Origin: a virus
Direction: 5' to 3' (one strand)
Virus record (IMG/VR): IMGVR_UViG_3300018481_000001
Span: 1 to 64,000 of that record
DNA: 64,000 nucleotides
Below are positions 54,303-61,897 of this stretch, piece by piece (the stretch's first letter is position 1; the number at the start of each line of letters is the position of its first letter). The notes under the pieces are model-generated. The model searched no databases. It worked only from the letters and a program-made list of their open reading frames with translations, and was not told where the DNA came from. The translations under genes were made by a program, and so were the position numbers.

Positions 54303-54548
54303 TTAGACGCGCCAGTCTTCGCCATGCACAATGGCAATAGCGTCTTCTTCCAGCGTAATCACCAAACATTTATCTTTTTTGGCTGTCTTTTTCAAGTCAG
54401 CCATGTACTGTATTTTGCGATGTGAATCTGGCATATGCTCAGACAATTGTCTTACTACCGACTCAATTGCTTTGGGTTTCGAGTCAGCAATAACTAGAAC
54501 AACGCCCGCGTCTTCTAAAAGACTATTCCATACGAATAATTTCTTCAT
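54303..54548 (-). CDS. Unrecognised small protein
   Basis: 81 residues. Alpha/beta (KLFVWNSLLEDAGVVLVIAD, PKAIESVVRQLSEHMPDSHR). Unknown; start one base beyond 53676. Confidence 0.5.
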   Translation of the reverse strand: MKKLFVWNSLLEDAGVVLVIADSKPKAIESVVRQLSEHMPDSHRKIQYMADLKKTAKKDKCLVITLEEDAIAIVHGEDWRV

Positions 54549-54553
54549 AAATA

Positions 54554-54736
54554 CTACTTTCCATCTTTTGCAAATCCATTGATTCGATCAATACTCATCA
54601 ACATAACCGCATGGATTTCCTGTAGCCGTTGAATCTTCCAGAGCATGTCGTTGGGTACATCGTACGGCTGCTTTTGGGCGATGGTCGCAATGCGGTGCAA
54701 TAACTCACGCAGCTCATCATCGAATGTAATTGCCAT
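54554..54736 (-). CDS. Small helical protein
   Basis: 60 residues from ATG 54736. All helix (DDELRELLHRIATIAQKQPY, IQRLQEIHAVMLMSIDRING). Unknown. Confidence 0.5.
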   Translation of the reverse strand: MAITFDDELRELLHRIATIAQKQPYDVPNDMLWKIQRLQEIHAVMLMSIDRINGFAKDGK

Positions 54737-54743
54737 GATTACT

Positions 54744-54974
54744 TTATTTTTCATTACGAATAATATCTAGCCGCTCATTGAACGCATCCCGTTCATCGCT
54801 TTCACGCAACAAATCAGCGGCTGGTTCACGGGGCTTGGGCTTCACTCTTTTTAGAGCATTTTCTCTAAAGAGCACAATGGCCTCAATTACGTGGTCCATC
54901 TCTTCATCGGTGGGACTTGCACCCAAGTAAGCACAGATATTGTGGGCTAACTCAAAATCAGCGTTGGTTGGCAT
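54744..54974 (-). CDS. Small helical protein
   Basis: 76 residues. ELAHNICAYLGASPTDEEM then ALKRVKPKPREPAADLLRES. Overlaps the HTH gene's stop by 17 bases. Unknown. Confidence 0.5.
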   Translation of the reverse strand: MPTNADFELAHNICAYLGASPTDEEMDHVIEAIVLFRENALKRVKPKPREPAADLLRESDERDAFNERLDIIRNEK

Positions 54975-55224
54975 TTAATAATCTCACTTTATAATTCAAA
55001 CGCACTCCGTCGATTTTATCTTGCAAGGACAATTGCACGAGCTCTCGCACGTCAAGATCTAGCGCCATGGCAAGCTTCATCGCCGGTTCTATTCCTATTA
55101 ACTTTTTTCCTGTTTCGATATCCGACAAGTAGGATGCGGAATAACCTGCCCGTTTGGCAGCTTCACGCAGCGATAATTTTTTAATTGTCCGGTGCGTTTG
55201 CACCATTTTACCGACGAGACTCAT
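54958..55224 (-). CDS. XRE-family HTH regulator
   Basis: 88 residues. A clean lambda-type HTH: LREAAKRAGYSASYLSDIET with a following dimerisation helix (IEPAMKLAMALDLDVRELVQ). Small, single-domain repressor. Probably regulates the surrounding small genes, including itself. Confidence 0.75.
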   Translation of the reverse strand: MSLVGKMVQTHRTIKKLSLREAAKRAGYSASYLSDIETGKKLIGIEPAMKLAMALDLDVRELVQLSLQDKIDGVRLNYKVRLLNANQR

Positions 55225-55525
55225 TCACTAGCTCCTGCCGGCGGTCTACGTACATACGCATGAGATTTACGGCTCTGCGTGCCACAATCCGCAAAAATAT
55301 ATCCATGATCGTGCATGCTACAAAGCAACTAACGTACGCAATGATGGTGGGCCATATGCTTTTACCACCAAACGCATCGTAACTTCCGATGCCGATAGTT
55401 ACCCAAAATAAAAAATAGGAGCCCCGGTCAACGGCCAGGGCCCAGCTCTGAAGCGTGCCTATCAGCTCGCCTAGCCAGCGGGCACGACGTTCGAGCTCGA
55501 GGACGTCTAGGTCTTCCAGGGCCAT
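55208..55525 (-). CDS. Membrane protein
   Basis: 105 residues. Basic amphipathic start, then two membrane segments (YFLFWVTIGIGSYDAFGG; IIAYVSCFVACTIMDIFL), ending in a basic helix. Overlaps the XRE gene. Unknown. Confidence 0.6.
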   Translation of the reverse strand: MALEDLDVLELERRARWLGELIGTLQSWALAVDRGSYFLFWVTIGIGSYDAFGGKSIWPTIIAYVSCFVACTIMDIFLRIVARRAVNLMRMYVDRRQELVNESRR

Positions 55526-55710
55526 GGCGTTTTCAATCGAATAAAGGTAAACTCAATCGAAAGTTTTTTCGTCGGTGACATTATTACATGAATATCGTTA
55601 TAAACCGGCGAAGATTTGCCTGCACAATATTCTTCACGGTCTACACGTAAAAGCTTCCAAGGATAACTACTCAGGGGTTGAAAAATATGCAATGAGAAAT
55701 AACGTTTCAT
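55507..55710 (-). CDS. Unrecognised small protein
   Basis: 67 residues. Aromatic and basic (RYFSLHIFQPLSSYPWKLLR, LSIEFTFIRLKTPWPWKT). Overlaps 55208 by 19 bases. Unknown. Confidence 0.45.
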   Translation of the reverse strand: MKRYFSLHIFQPLSSYPWKLLRVDREEYCAGKSSPVYNDIHVIMSPTKKLSIEFTFIRLKTPWPWKT

Positions 55711-55712
55711 GC

Positions 55713-55925
55713 TTAACCTTCTCCGAGTTCGGCCTGTGCTCTTTTTACTTCGGTTAGTAATTTTTCAGCACTCTCGCCATCATCAATATCAACCAACCGA
55801 ATCGTTGCCAGGGCTATATGAAATAAAGCATCTGGCAACGAATTGTTGGTGACCGCAGTAATGGCTTGCGCCAAGTGTTTAATAACTCGGACTTTGCCTT
55901 GTTCTTTTTTGTGGTACGCGCTCAT
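55713..55925 (-). CDS. Small helical protein
   Basis: 70 residues. Ala/Leu-rich helices (VIKHLAQAITAVTNNSLPDA, SAEKLLTEVKRAQAELGEG). Four-base overlap with 55922. Unknown. Confidence 0.5.
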   Translation of the reverse strand: MSAYHKKEQGKVRVIKHLAQAITAVTNNSLPDALFHIALATIRLVDIDDGESAEKLLTEVKRAQAELGEG

Positions 55926-56218
55926 TCATCATCAAGCGGCGGCAATGCATCCGTTGGTTCTTGTCGATAAATGTCTTCCAACTTGTCTGTCTGCGCTCGG
56001 ATAGTACGCAGATGTTCTTTAATGAGTCTTTCATTGACCCCACGGTTATAACGAACAGTCTGTCGCTCTTCAATTAAATCAGCCAAAAGCCGTAGGATTT
56101 CACGAATATCCTCGTGACTGAGTTGCGACACATCAACGAGTTTTAGTAATTGACTTCGGCCTGTCGTAAGCGCAGCACTAATACCAAGATTCAATGAATA
56201 AGGTTTTTTATCAGGCAT
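55922..56218 (-). CDS. Small helical protein
   Basis: 98 residues. Long helices (DIREILRLLADLIEERQTVR, LIKEHLRTIRAQTDKLEDIY), acidic end. Unknown. Confidence 0.5.
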   Translation of the reverse strand: MPDKKPYSLNLGISAALTTGRSQLLKLVDVSQLSHEDIREILRLLADLIEERQTVRYNRGVNERLIKEHLRTIRAQTDKLEDIYRQEPTDALPPLDDE

Positions 56219-56219
56219 A

Positions 56220-56426
56220 TTAATTACTCTGTAGTTTGTTAGCTTCGAAATCAGCCACCGCTGCTTTGAGCGATGGATATTCAGGGGACAGTTTTTTGGC
56301 GCAAGGCAAACAGAACATCAAGATTTTGCCTTGAGAATTGGTCAAGCCTAAGTCCGGGAACTTGCCGCACTGGGAACACTTGGCTTGTTTTTCTTTAATC
56401 GTGTGGACCACTCGGCGTTTTTTCAT
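56220..56426 (-). CDS. Zinc-ribbon protein
   Basis: 68 residues. AKCSQCGKFPDLGLTN then MFCLPCAKKLSPEYPSLKAA. Two CxxC pairs. Unknown. Overlaps 56395 by 32 bases. Confidence 0.6.
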   Translation of the reverse strand: MKKRRVVHTIKEKQAKCSQCGKFPDLGLTNSQGKILMFCLPCAKKLSPEYPSLKAAVADFEANKLQSN

Positions 56427-56739
56427 CGCTATGTTCTAGCTCCCACAGCTGCCCCGACGCACGGCTAAACAAATTGCGCTCGGCCTCAGAACGCATGCTC
56501 AAGCTGCGTACTACCACACCCAAACGCACTACATGCGCTTCATACTCCTCAGGAACCCAGTTCGCATGCCCCATGGGAAATCTATTAATGGGGATAATTA
56601 AATTTACGAACTCACGATGCATCGCCCGTGCTTGGCGATAGCCCGAGGCCTGTGAACATTTAATCCAATCAGGTTTCTTTACCTGCCTTGCTAACGATTT
56701 AATTTTACGTATTATTTTGGCTTTTAATTTCGTGGGCAT
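56395..56739 (-). CDS. Basic helical protein
   Basis: 114 residues. Very basic N-terminus (KLKAKIIRKIKSLARQVKKP), helical body (SMRSEAERNLFSRASGQLWE). Possible nucleic-acid contact. Unknown. Confidence 0.5.
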   Translation of the reverse strand: MPTKLKAKIIRKIKSLARQVKKPDWIKCSQASGYRQARAMHREFVNLIIPINRFPMGHANWVPEEYEAHVVRLGVVVRSLSMRSEAERNLFSRASGQLWELEHSDEKTPSGPHD

Positions 56740-56742
56740 ACA

Positions 56743-56937
56743 TTAACCCCACGGGATTTCTTGGTCGGGGTCATTTTCACTCACAAGGGTTTGCAACGTT
56801 GCCTCTACTGTCATCCACATCCATGTTTCACATTCATCTTTGGTTGCGAGACCCGTTTTGCCCACGTGACTGTTAATGGCTCGACGGTCTATCTCATCAA
56901 ATTCAAATACTACTTTAGCTTTTAGTTTCCTGGGCAT
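56743..56937 (-). CDS. Small acidic-helical protein
   Basis: 64 residues. RKLKAKVVFEFDEIDRRAIN then CETWMWMTVEATLQTLVSEN. Overlaps 56915 by 23 bases. Unknown. Confidence 0.5.
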   Translation of the reverse strand: MPRKLKAKVVFEFDEIDRRAINSHVGKTGLATKDECETWMWMTVEATLQTLVSENDPDQEIPWG

Positions 56938-57328
56938 GCTCCACTCCTAACGTGGGATATACAAATATCAAACGCTCAGCGGGCGTTGCTTCACGCACCG
57001 CTGCACGAACGCGCTTGGCACGCATCCACCAAATAGGCATGTGGTACCAACGCAATAACGGCATTACCAATACGCTGCCCAGAGGAACGTCTTTGTCTTT
57101 TTCACTGTCAAATTTTATTTTGATCGCGTGAAAAATCGGAACATCAAGCCCTAGTGCGCGCCCCGCCGCATTCACGATGCTTTTTTTAATTTGCTCATCG
57201 AGCTCAAAAGCACCGCTGCGCTTTCGATAGCTCTCTGCGCAGTACAAACAAAATATTGGATTATCGGCCGTGAAGCCAATGGTAGCGGGTTGTCCGCATT
57301 CGCCACAGGTGCGGGTAATAATCGGCAT
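56915..57328 (-). CDS. Zinc-ribbon protein
   Basis: 137 residues from ATG 57328. CGECGQPATIGFTADNPIFC and LYCAESYRKR near the N-terminus, then soluble helical and basic parts (WWMRAKRVRAAVREATPAER). Unknown. Starts eight bases after the 57337 stop. Confidence 0.6.
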   Translation of the reverse strand: MPIITRTCGECGQPATIGFTADNPIFCLYCAESYRKRSGAFELDEQIKKSIVNAAGRALGLDVPIFHAIKIKFDSEKDKDVPLGSVLVMPLLRWYHMPIWWMRAKRVRAAVREATPAERLIFVYPTLGVEHAQETKS

Positions 57329-57336
57329 ATTTTCCT

Positions 57337-57681
57337 TTAGGGCATATCGTGTCGGCAGACTGCACAACGTGGATCTAACGTATCGAGCGGTCGCCCACAA
57401 CCACAGCGCCGGTCGGTTTTAGCGTCAAGGGCCAACTCGCGCTTCTGCCAAGCTGCAATGTTTTCGGTCAGTGTGGGCTTTGTCGGTTGGCCTAATCTGT
57501 CTTGAATTTTATCTTTAAGCGCTTTTATTTTTACGGACTCATGTTCAGCGCTCCCACGTTCGCCGTGGTATTCTTCAACGTCTATACGTTGAATATCTTT
57601 CCGTGACTCGACCCAAAGCCATGTCATGGCGATATTCAAATACGTGAGCTCTTCATCGGTAAAATCGAATTGGTGGCCCAT
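57337..57681 (-). CDS. Small protein with C-terminal zinc ribbon
   Basis: 114 residues from ATG 57681. Helical (EELTYLNIAMTWLWVESRKD, IKALKDKIQDRLGQPTKPTL), C-terminal RRCGCGRPLDTLDPRCAVCR with two cysteine pairs. Unknown. Confidence 0.6.
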   Translation of the reverse strand: MGHQFDFTDEELTYLNIAMTWLWVESRKDIQRIDVEEYHGERGSAEHESVKIKALKDKIQDRLGQPTKPTLTENIAAWQKRELALDAKTDRRCGCGRPLDTLDPRCAVCRHDMP

Positions 57682-57686
57682 TGTTT

Positions 57687-57980
57687 TCACCCGTTGGTTT
57701 GCATCAAGTCATACCGCAGCTCATCCAAAGCATCGATAAAAGACCGATGCATTTCGGGCTGTGCTTGCCGCCAGACACTCATCATAAATTCGTCGGTTGG
57801 GATAATGCGCACTTTATTAAAAATGCGCGTTACCATCTCATCGGCAAACGCTAGACCCAAAGCTTCAATACCAATGCCCAAAGGGTCCTCCTTGGGCATA
57901 GAATCCAAATGCGCTTTTACGACGCGACTAAGGTCTTTACGCAATAAACGAATGCGCTCTTTCTTTTCAGCTTCATCCAT
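57687..57980 (-). CDS. Helical protein
   Basis: 97 residues. Charged helices (AEKKERIRLLRKDLSRVVKA, RSFIDALDELRYDLMQTNG). Unknown. Confidence 0.5.
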   Translation of the reverse strand: MDEAEKKERIRLLRKDLSRVVKAHLDSMPKEDPLGIGIEALGLAFADEMVTRIFNKVRIIPTDEFMMSVWRQAQPEMHRSFIDALDELRYDLMQTNG

Positions 57981-58241
57981 TTAATCAAACCTCACCGTAC
58001 AATTTTTAACCCACCCACAGCACACTGCGCCCGTGATTTTTTTACCTTCGCGTGTGTATGCCGTGAATTTCGAATTAAATGTATCGTCTTCACTGCAAGC
58101 GAAAAACGGGTATAGGCCCAGCTTAGGATGTCGAAGGCCTACTGCTTCGAGCGCACGCAGGGCTTGGTCTTCAGGAGCTGCACAGCCTGCCAAAAACAAG
58201 CATACCAAGCCCGCCTTAGATAGAGAAAGGCCGTGTGTCAT
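57981..58241 (-). CDS. Lipoprotein
   Basis: 86 residues from ATG 58241. A signal peptide with lipobox (LSKAGLVCLFLAGC, residues 7-20) and Cys at the expected acylation site. The mature part has ECD pairs (FACSEDDTFNSKFTAYTREG, GAVCCGWVKNCTVRFD). A recurrent small phage lipoprotein with unknown role; its presence fits a host with an outer membrane. An alternative start at 58334 would overlap the neighbour. Confidence 0.75.
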   Translation of the reverse strand: MTHGLSLSKAGLVCLFLAGCAAPEDQALRALEAVGLRHPKLGLYPFFACSEDDTFNSKFTAYTREGKKITGAVCCGWVKNCTVRFD

Positions 58242-58371
58242 GCACCCCCTCCTTGAGCTTGCCCTTGGGTGTCTTGCACGGTTCTTTCGAAGGGGCGTTG
58301 CACGTAGGACAAGGACCGAAACAATTATAGGCACCCTGTGCCTGTTTTACTTTAATGTCTTTTACAGACAT
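58216..58371 (-). CDS. Small Cys-containing protein
   Basis: 51 residues with NCFGPCPTCNAPSKEPCKTP (four cysteines, probable zinc). Overlaps the lipoprotein start by 26 bases. Unknown. Confidence 0.5.
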   Translation of the reverse strand: MSVKDIKVKQAQGAYNCFGPCPTCNAPSKEPCKTPKGKLKEGVHDTRPFSI

Positions 58372-58571
58372 TATTTGGCTTTCTTACCCACCATAAACCA
58401 AATCCTGTATCCTTGTTTTTTAATATCGGCACGGGTCTTCACAAGGTCTTCTCGTTTGCAAGTAATTACAATGCGCGCTTCTGTACCGGGCTCAATCTGC
58501 TGCGAAGCTGTGATTTCAAACTCCTCACACTCTGGAGGAAAATCATCAGCGGTCGGTTCACGGCTTGTCAT
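58371..58571 (-). CDS. Unrecognised small protein
   Basis: 66 residues. Begins TSREPTADDFPPECEEFEIT, a start segment also copied at 58743. C-terminal beta-alpha (EARIVITCKREDLVKTRADI). Unknown. Confidence 0.5.
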   Translation of the reverse strand: MTSREPTADDFPPECEEFEITASQQIEPGTEARIVITCKREDLVKTRADIKKQGYRIWFMVGKKAK

Positions 58572-58582
58572 TTTTTAATTCC
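58538..58582. repeat. 45-base repeat, copy 1 (start region of 58371)
   Basis: Contains, on the minus strand, GGAATTAAAAAATG plus the next codons. The left 22 bases and right 14 bases are identical to the copy at 58743-58787; the middle nine bases differ. It covers the ribosome binding site and first nine codons of the 58371 gene. Confidence 0.8.
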
Positions 58583-58712
58583 TATTCGAAAATACAGCGT
58601 CCGTGCGCTGCACAGCCTTATCGCGGATTTTTCGAATGTTTTCACGCACCTTTTTATACGAGATACCCCGCCAGGTGCGCTTTTCAGGGTTGTACGTCTT
58701 GTGCTTCGCCAT
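58575..58712 (-). CDS. Small basic protein
   Basis: 45 residues (AKHKTYNPEKRTWRGISYKK then VRENIRKIRDKAVQRTDA). Highly basic; may bind nucleic acid. Lies between the two 45-base repeats. Confidence 0.5.
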   Translation of the reverse strand: MAKHKTYNPEKRTWRGISYKKVRENIRKIRDKAVQRTDAVFSNRN

Positions 58713-58776
58713 TGCAATTTACTCCTTCGTAGTACTCTAGAAGAAAATCATCAGCGGTCGGTTCTCTTGAGGGCAT
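58684..58776 (-). pseudogene. Truncated duplicate of the 58371 gene start
   Basis: A 30-codon reading frame beginning PSREPTADDF and then diverging, with the second 45-base repeat at its start. Looks like a decayed or partial copy of the start of the 58371 gene. It overlaps real neighbours on both sides, so it is probably not expressed as a stable protein. Confidence 0.4.
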
Positions 58777-58787
58777 TTTTTAATTCC
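58743..58787. repeat. 45-base repeat, copy 2
   Basis: Second copy of the 58538 repeat, 205 bases away in the same orientation. It overlaps the 3' end of the 58751 gene. Confidence 0.8.
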
Positions 58788-58978
58788 AATCGCTTACGTG
58801 CACGTTCAGCATTGATATGCTCACGTGACTGTTGAAACTCAACAGCTGGCGTACTTTCGCTGTATTTAGATTTAACCCACCAATTTCCTCTTGGTGTTGC
58901 TTCGCGTAATAAAATTATTGTGTACGGGGGATCAAAGACTTCCATCCCCGGTTTTAGGTCTGTTCGTCTTTTGGTCAT
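58751..58978 (-). CDS. Unrecognised small protein
   Basis: 75 residues. Beta start (LKPGMEVFDPPYTIILLREA) then helical basic end (INAERARKRLELKNALKRTD). The stop lies within the second 45-base repeat. Unknown. Confidence 0.5.
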   Translation of the reverse strand: MTKRRTDLKPGMEVFDPPYTIILLREATPRGNWWVKSKYSESTPAVEFQQSREHINAERARKRLELKNALKRTDR

Positions 58979-59213
58979 CCGTAGCTTTCAACACTTCTTC
59001 CGTATCTTTCTTAATTGCCTCCAAAGCTTTAATACCTACTTTTAAAGCTTCGATGGCGCGATGAGCATCACCCTGCATAAACAGCGCCCGCTCCCGATCA
59101 TTAAATTGCCGGCTTGGAATGGCATCTGCTTCGAGCGTATCAATTTCTTGAGACGCATTTTTAAGGTGCCCTCGAACAGCTTCAATACCTGCGCTTAGTA
59201 ATGCTTTTTTCAT
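58932..59213 (-). CDS. Helical protein
   Basis: 93 residues from ATG 59213. Helical (LLSAGIEAVRGHLKNASQEI, GIKALEAIKKDTEEVLKATD). Overlaps 58751 by 47 bases. Unknown. Confidence 0.5.
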   Translation of the reverse strand: MKKALLSAGIEAVRGHLKNASQEIDTLEADAIPSRQFNDRERALFMQGDAHRAIEALKVGIKALEAIKKDTEEVLKATDDQKTNRPKTGDGSL

Positions 59214-59221
59214 ATGTTTAA

Positions 59222-59446
59222 CTATTCTTTCCATCGTAATGCCACCATGATGGTGTCTGTCATTTCATCATGAAATTTATGTTCACGTGCGCGCACGGTC
59301 TCCAACACATTTTCTAATTCTTTAATGCGTGTATTGAGTTTATGCTGCACTAAATAATTGTCTTCAATGGTTCGTCGGGCAGCGTCCCGTTCGCGCAATG
59401 CCAAATCAAGTTGTTTGCGCAACGCTGCGTTGAGCTCTTCTTCCAT
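59222..59446 (-). CDS. Coiled-coil protein
   Basis: 74 residues, almost all coiled coil (EEELNAALRKQLDLALRERD, RIKELENVLETVRAREHKFH). Unknown. Confidence 0.55.
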   Translation of the reverse strand: MEEELNAALRKQLDLALRERDAARRTIEDNYLVQHKLNTRIKELENVLETVRAREHKFHDEMTDTIMVALRWKE

Positions 59447-59448
59447 GG

Positions 59449-59688
59449 CTAATACCCCGCTGCCTCAAGAGCCTTGCGCAACAATGTCCACACAGGCTCT
59501 GTCATCCGTGCATGGCCTTTTACCTCACCTGGGCGAGATGATTTGTTACCTTCGGTGATGAACTCAGCGAAATAATCACCTATCTCAGGATTCTCATTTT
59601 TTGTAGTATTCACAATGACAGCTTTGGCTAGCTGTTTGGCTTGGTGCTCTTGGCCCCAGGGCCATAGCTCTATTTTAATTACCAGCAT
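59449..59688 (-). CDS. Conserved phage small protein
   Basis: 79 residues. LVIKIELWPWGQEHQAKQLA then NPEIGDYFAEF fits a frequently seen phage small protein type of unknown role. Overlaps 59675 by 14 bases. Confidence 0.55.
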   Translation of the reverse strand: MLVIKIELWPWGQEHQAKQLAKAVIVNTTKNENPEIGDYFAEFITEGNKSSRPGEVKGHARMTEPVWTLLRKALEAAGY

Positions 59689-59923
59689 GGTCTTGCTCCA
59701 GACGCCGCAACAGCATCAATGTGCGTGCGTGAATTTCTTCTTTTACTTGTGACGTAATGGGCGCATATAAATAATCACCCAACATATCAACCATAAATCT
59801 AGCGAAGCGTTCTTCATTTGCAGGCCATTTGTAGATTCGATTGCTGTGGTCGTCACCAATCAAAACTACGAACTGGTCGTCAGAGATGCGCTGCACATTA
59901 ATTGAATATTTTTTATCTTGCAT
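59675..59923 (-). CDS. Unrecognised small protein
   Basis: 82 residues from ATG 59923 (an alternative ATG lies one codon upstream). Beta (KYSINVQRISDDQFVVLIGD) and helical (FARFMVDMLGDYLYAPITSQ). Unknown. Start overlaps the upstream stop. Confidence 0.5.
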   Translation of the reverse strand: MQDKKYSINVQRISDDQFVVLIGDDHSNRIYKWPANEERFARFMVDMLGDYLYAPITSQVKEEIHARTLMLLRRLEQDHAGN

Positions 59924-60084
59924 CACGCACCCCGCCGTTTGGCCAAATCAATCAGCGTACGCAGCATGATGCTTTTGCCTGCTAATCGTTTGGTCCAGCG
60001 TAGGCAACGCAGACAATTAATATTGCCGTGATAGACCGCGCCACAGTCTTCACACGCCATTACGGCGCAGCGCTTCAAGTTCAT
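59923..60084 (-). CDS. Small zinc-binding protein
   Basis: 53 residues from ATG 60084. MACEDCGAVYHGNINCLRCL (two CxxC pairs), then a basic helix. Overlaps the 60050 gene by 35 bases. Unknown. Confidence 0.55.
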   Translation of the reverse strand: MNLKRCAVMACEDCGAVYHGNINCLRCLRWTKRLAGKSIMLRTLIDLAKRRGA

Positions 60085-60295
60085 TGTCGAGCCTTTCTGC
60101 GGTACGACGTTGATACTCAAGCACAGTCATGAACGCCACGAGGATCACCGCAGCACTTAGGCTTATCCAGGCGCGATAGCCGGTGTTAACTAGAAAGGCC
60201 AACAGGTTCCACCAAAAGACAACCGGCCCGAGAGTCTTGACAACTCTAGAGCCGTGGTGGGCCGCCAGGGCGCCTAGGACGGCTAGGAAGGTCAT
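60050..60295 (-). CDS. Small membrane protein
   Basis: 81 residues. Two to three membrane helices (FLAVLGALAAHHGSRVVK; GPVVFWWNLLAFLVN; SLSAAVILVAFMTVL), then a charged coil. Unknown. Confidence 0.55.
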   Translation of the reverse strand: MTFLAVLGALAAHHGSRVVKTLGPVVFWWNLLAFLVNTGYRAWISLSAAVILVAFMTVLEYQRRTAERLDNELEALRRNGV

Positions 60296-60558
60296 CCCTT
60301 GTTCCGTAGCCGCCTGGACAACGCCTCAAAGTAATCTGCCGTCTTGGCAATCGCGATTGCCTGGGCTTCTTCCAAAGTGGCTTCACGCTGCACACCCGCA
60401 AACACAGGCGTGTGCCCACCATTGCTGAGGGCATACCGAAAGCCACTCATGGGCGCTCGATATACTTCAATGTGTAAATTGAGGTCTGGAAGAGCTGCGT
60501 TCCAAAATTCAGGTTGATTTTCTTCTACTGGAAAATAATCCCATTTTAATTTAGACAT
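60292..60558 (-). CDS. Unrecognised small protein
   Basis: 88 residues, alpha/beta (NLHIEVYRAPMSGFRYALSN, TLEEAQAIAIAKTADYFEAL). Overlaps both neighbours. Unknown. Confidence 0.5.
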   Translation of the reverse strand: MSKLKWDYFPVEENQPEFWNAALPDLNLHIEVYRAPMSGFRYALSNGGHTPVFAGVQREATLEEAQAIAIAKTADYFEALSRRLRNKG

Positions 60559-60764
60559 TAGAGTTCATCCAACTTGGCAGCTTTGGCCATCAACATTTTA
60601 TATGCGGGCGCTGCACACTCAAACAACTCGTACAGCTCATTATACTCATGCAAATACAGCGGCTCTCCACGCGTGCCGTCGTTATAAAGCACTTGCACAT
60701 ACGAAACTTTGAATTTTTCCCCACGTGCATCAAACAACACGAGCGCATCGGGACGCCGTTCCAT
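60558..60764 (-). CDS. Unrecognised small protein
   Basis: 68 residues. DALVLFDARGEKFKVSYVQV then helical (LYELFECAAPAYKMLMAKAA). Shares its terminal bases with its neighbours (one-base overlaps). Unknown. Confidence 0.5.
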   Translation of the reverse strand: MERRPDALVLFDARGEKFKVSYVQVLYNDGTRGEPLYLHEYNELYELFECAAPAYKMLMAKAAKLDEL

Positions 60765-60955
60765 TATGGGCCCCTTAATTCTTTTTCTACGTCAGCTCCA
60801 AACGCCTCCATAGAAAACATCCAAAGCTTGCTCAGTGCATGCCGCATTTCTGAACGCGCCGGATGGTCATTGGGCAATGCATGAATCAATGCATCGAGCT
60901 CTTTATATTTGAGCTTGGCTGCACGGGCTGAGAGAATTCTATCAACGAGATTCAT
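60764..60955 (-). CDS. Small helical protein
   Basis: 63 residues from ATG 60955. Helical (VDRILSARAAKLKYKELDAL, RHALSKLWMFSMEAFGADVE). Unknown. Confidence 0.5.
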   Translation of the reverse strand: MNLVDRILSARAAKLKYKELDALIHALPNDHPARSEMRHALSKLWMFSMEAFGADVEKELRGP

Positions 60956-61134
60956 AGTGCCTCTGCCACCATCAGCGCCGTCCCATACAGCGTGCATTCA
61001 TATTCGATTTTGCCGTCTTTATGCACAGCAAACGAATCACCATTTTTATGGATACTTGCGCCGTTGAGTAGTTTGACGACCCGGCCGTCGGGTTGTCCTA
61101 CGAGGGCCTTCGTGACAGATTTACTTTTGGTCAT
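60952..61134 (-). CDS. Unrecognised small protein
   Basis: 60 residues. Basic start (TKSKSVTKALVGQPDGRVVK) then beta (EYECTLYGTALMVAEAL). ATGA overlap with 60764. Unknown. Confidence 0.5.
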   Translation of the reverse strand: MTKSKSVTKALVGQPDGRVVKLLNGASIHKNGDSFAVHKDGKIEYECTLYGTALMVAEAL

Positions 61135-61385
61135 TTTAATTTCTCCAAGGCAACATCGAGAGACTTAGCCGCTTTGTCGTCCCAATTGCCCGCAGGCAAA
61201 TTGATGCCTAACTGATTAAATTTAATCTCTTTTAGATTTCCTGGAAGCTGGTTTGCGTACGGATATTTATTTCCGTATTGCTCTTCGTAAGCGACCAAAA
61301 AGCGCTCATGTGCATCGACCATGGAAGTCGCCAGAACAAGTCCTTGGACGTGTCCGAAGCCATCGTATATTTCAAATAGTTTCAT
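61131..61385 (-). CDS. Unrecognised small protein
   Basis: 84 residues. LFEIYDGFGHVQGLVLATSM then NQLPGNLKEIKFNQLGINLP. Coupled to 60952 by ATGA overlap. Unknown. Confidence 0.5.
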   Translation of the reverse strand: MKLFEIYDGFGHVQGLVLATSMVDAHERFLVAYEEQYGNKYPYANQLPGNLKEIKFNQLGINLPAGNWDDKAAKSLDVALEKLK

Positions 61386-61677
61386 TACGGAACGCCTTGC
61401 GCAAATACGTCAAAATCTCATCTTGATTTTTAGAAATAATCTCAATCTTTTGATTTTGCCCTTCAAGCTTTTCAATTATCAATTTTGTATTACCCTCAAT
61501 CTTTTCACTCAATTGATCTAGCCGCACTTCGACCTTGGATGTTCGTTCACCAATATCCTTAACCTGCAAGAACAGTGCACCAATAACGCCTACGACCAGC
61601 ACAACTACCCAGCCGTAAGTGCCAAAGAGATCTCGAAAAAAACTCCTTACGGGTGTTTCAACAAAATGCTCAGCCAT
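61372..61677 (-). CDS. Single-pass membrane coiled-coil protein
   Basis: 101 residues from ATG 61677; M codons at 61680 and 61683 are alternatives. Cytosolic start, one membrane helix (WVVVLVVGVIGALFLQV), coiled coil (RTSKVEVRLDQLSEKIEGNT). Same layout as 21860 and 61897. Unknown. Confidence 0.6.
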   Translation of the reverse strand: MAEHFVETPVRSFFRDLFGTYGWVVVLVVGVIGALFLQVKDIGERTSKVEVRLDQLSEKIEGNTKLIIEKLEGQNQKIEIISKNQDEILTYLRKAFRNETI

Positions 61678-61897
61678 CATCACTCCTTACAAACCACTCG
61701 GCTTTGCCGATATATTTATAAGTCTCATGCGAAGCCCTGTAATAAGCCCGATCAGGCACTTGCCCGCGCTCGTCGACTTGCAGCCAGTAGCACACAACGC
61801 CCCAGCTTTTAACTTCATCGACAATGCAAAATATTGCACCCCAGTCATGTTTGGTGGGGTCGAGTTGAATTACGTCACCTACTTTAATATCATCCAT
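61670..61897 (-). CDS. Small beta-barrel-like protein
   Basis: 75 residues. KVGDVIQLDPTKHDWGAIFC, then WGVVCYWLQVDERGQVPDRA suggest an SH3/KOW-like barrel seen in small phage proteins. Unknown function. Confidence 0.55.
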   Translation of the reverse strand: MDDIKVGDVIQLDPTKHDWGAIFCIVDEVKSWGVVCYWLQVDERGQVPDRAYYRASHETYKYIGKAEWFVRSDDG

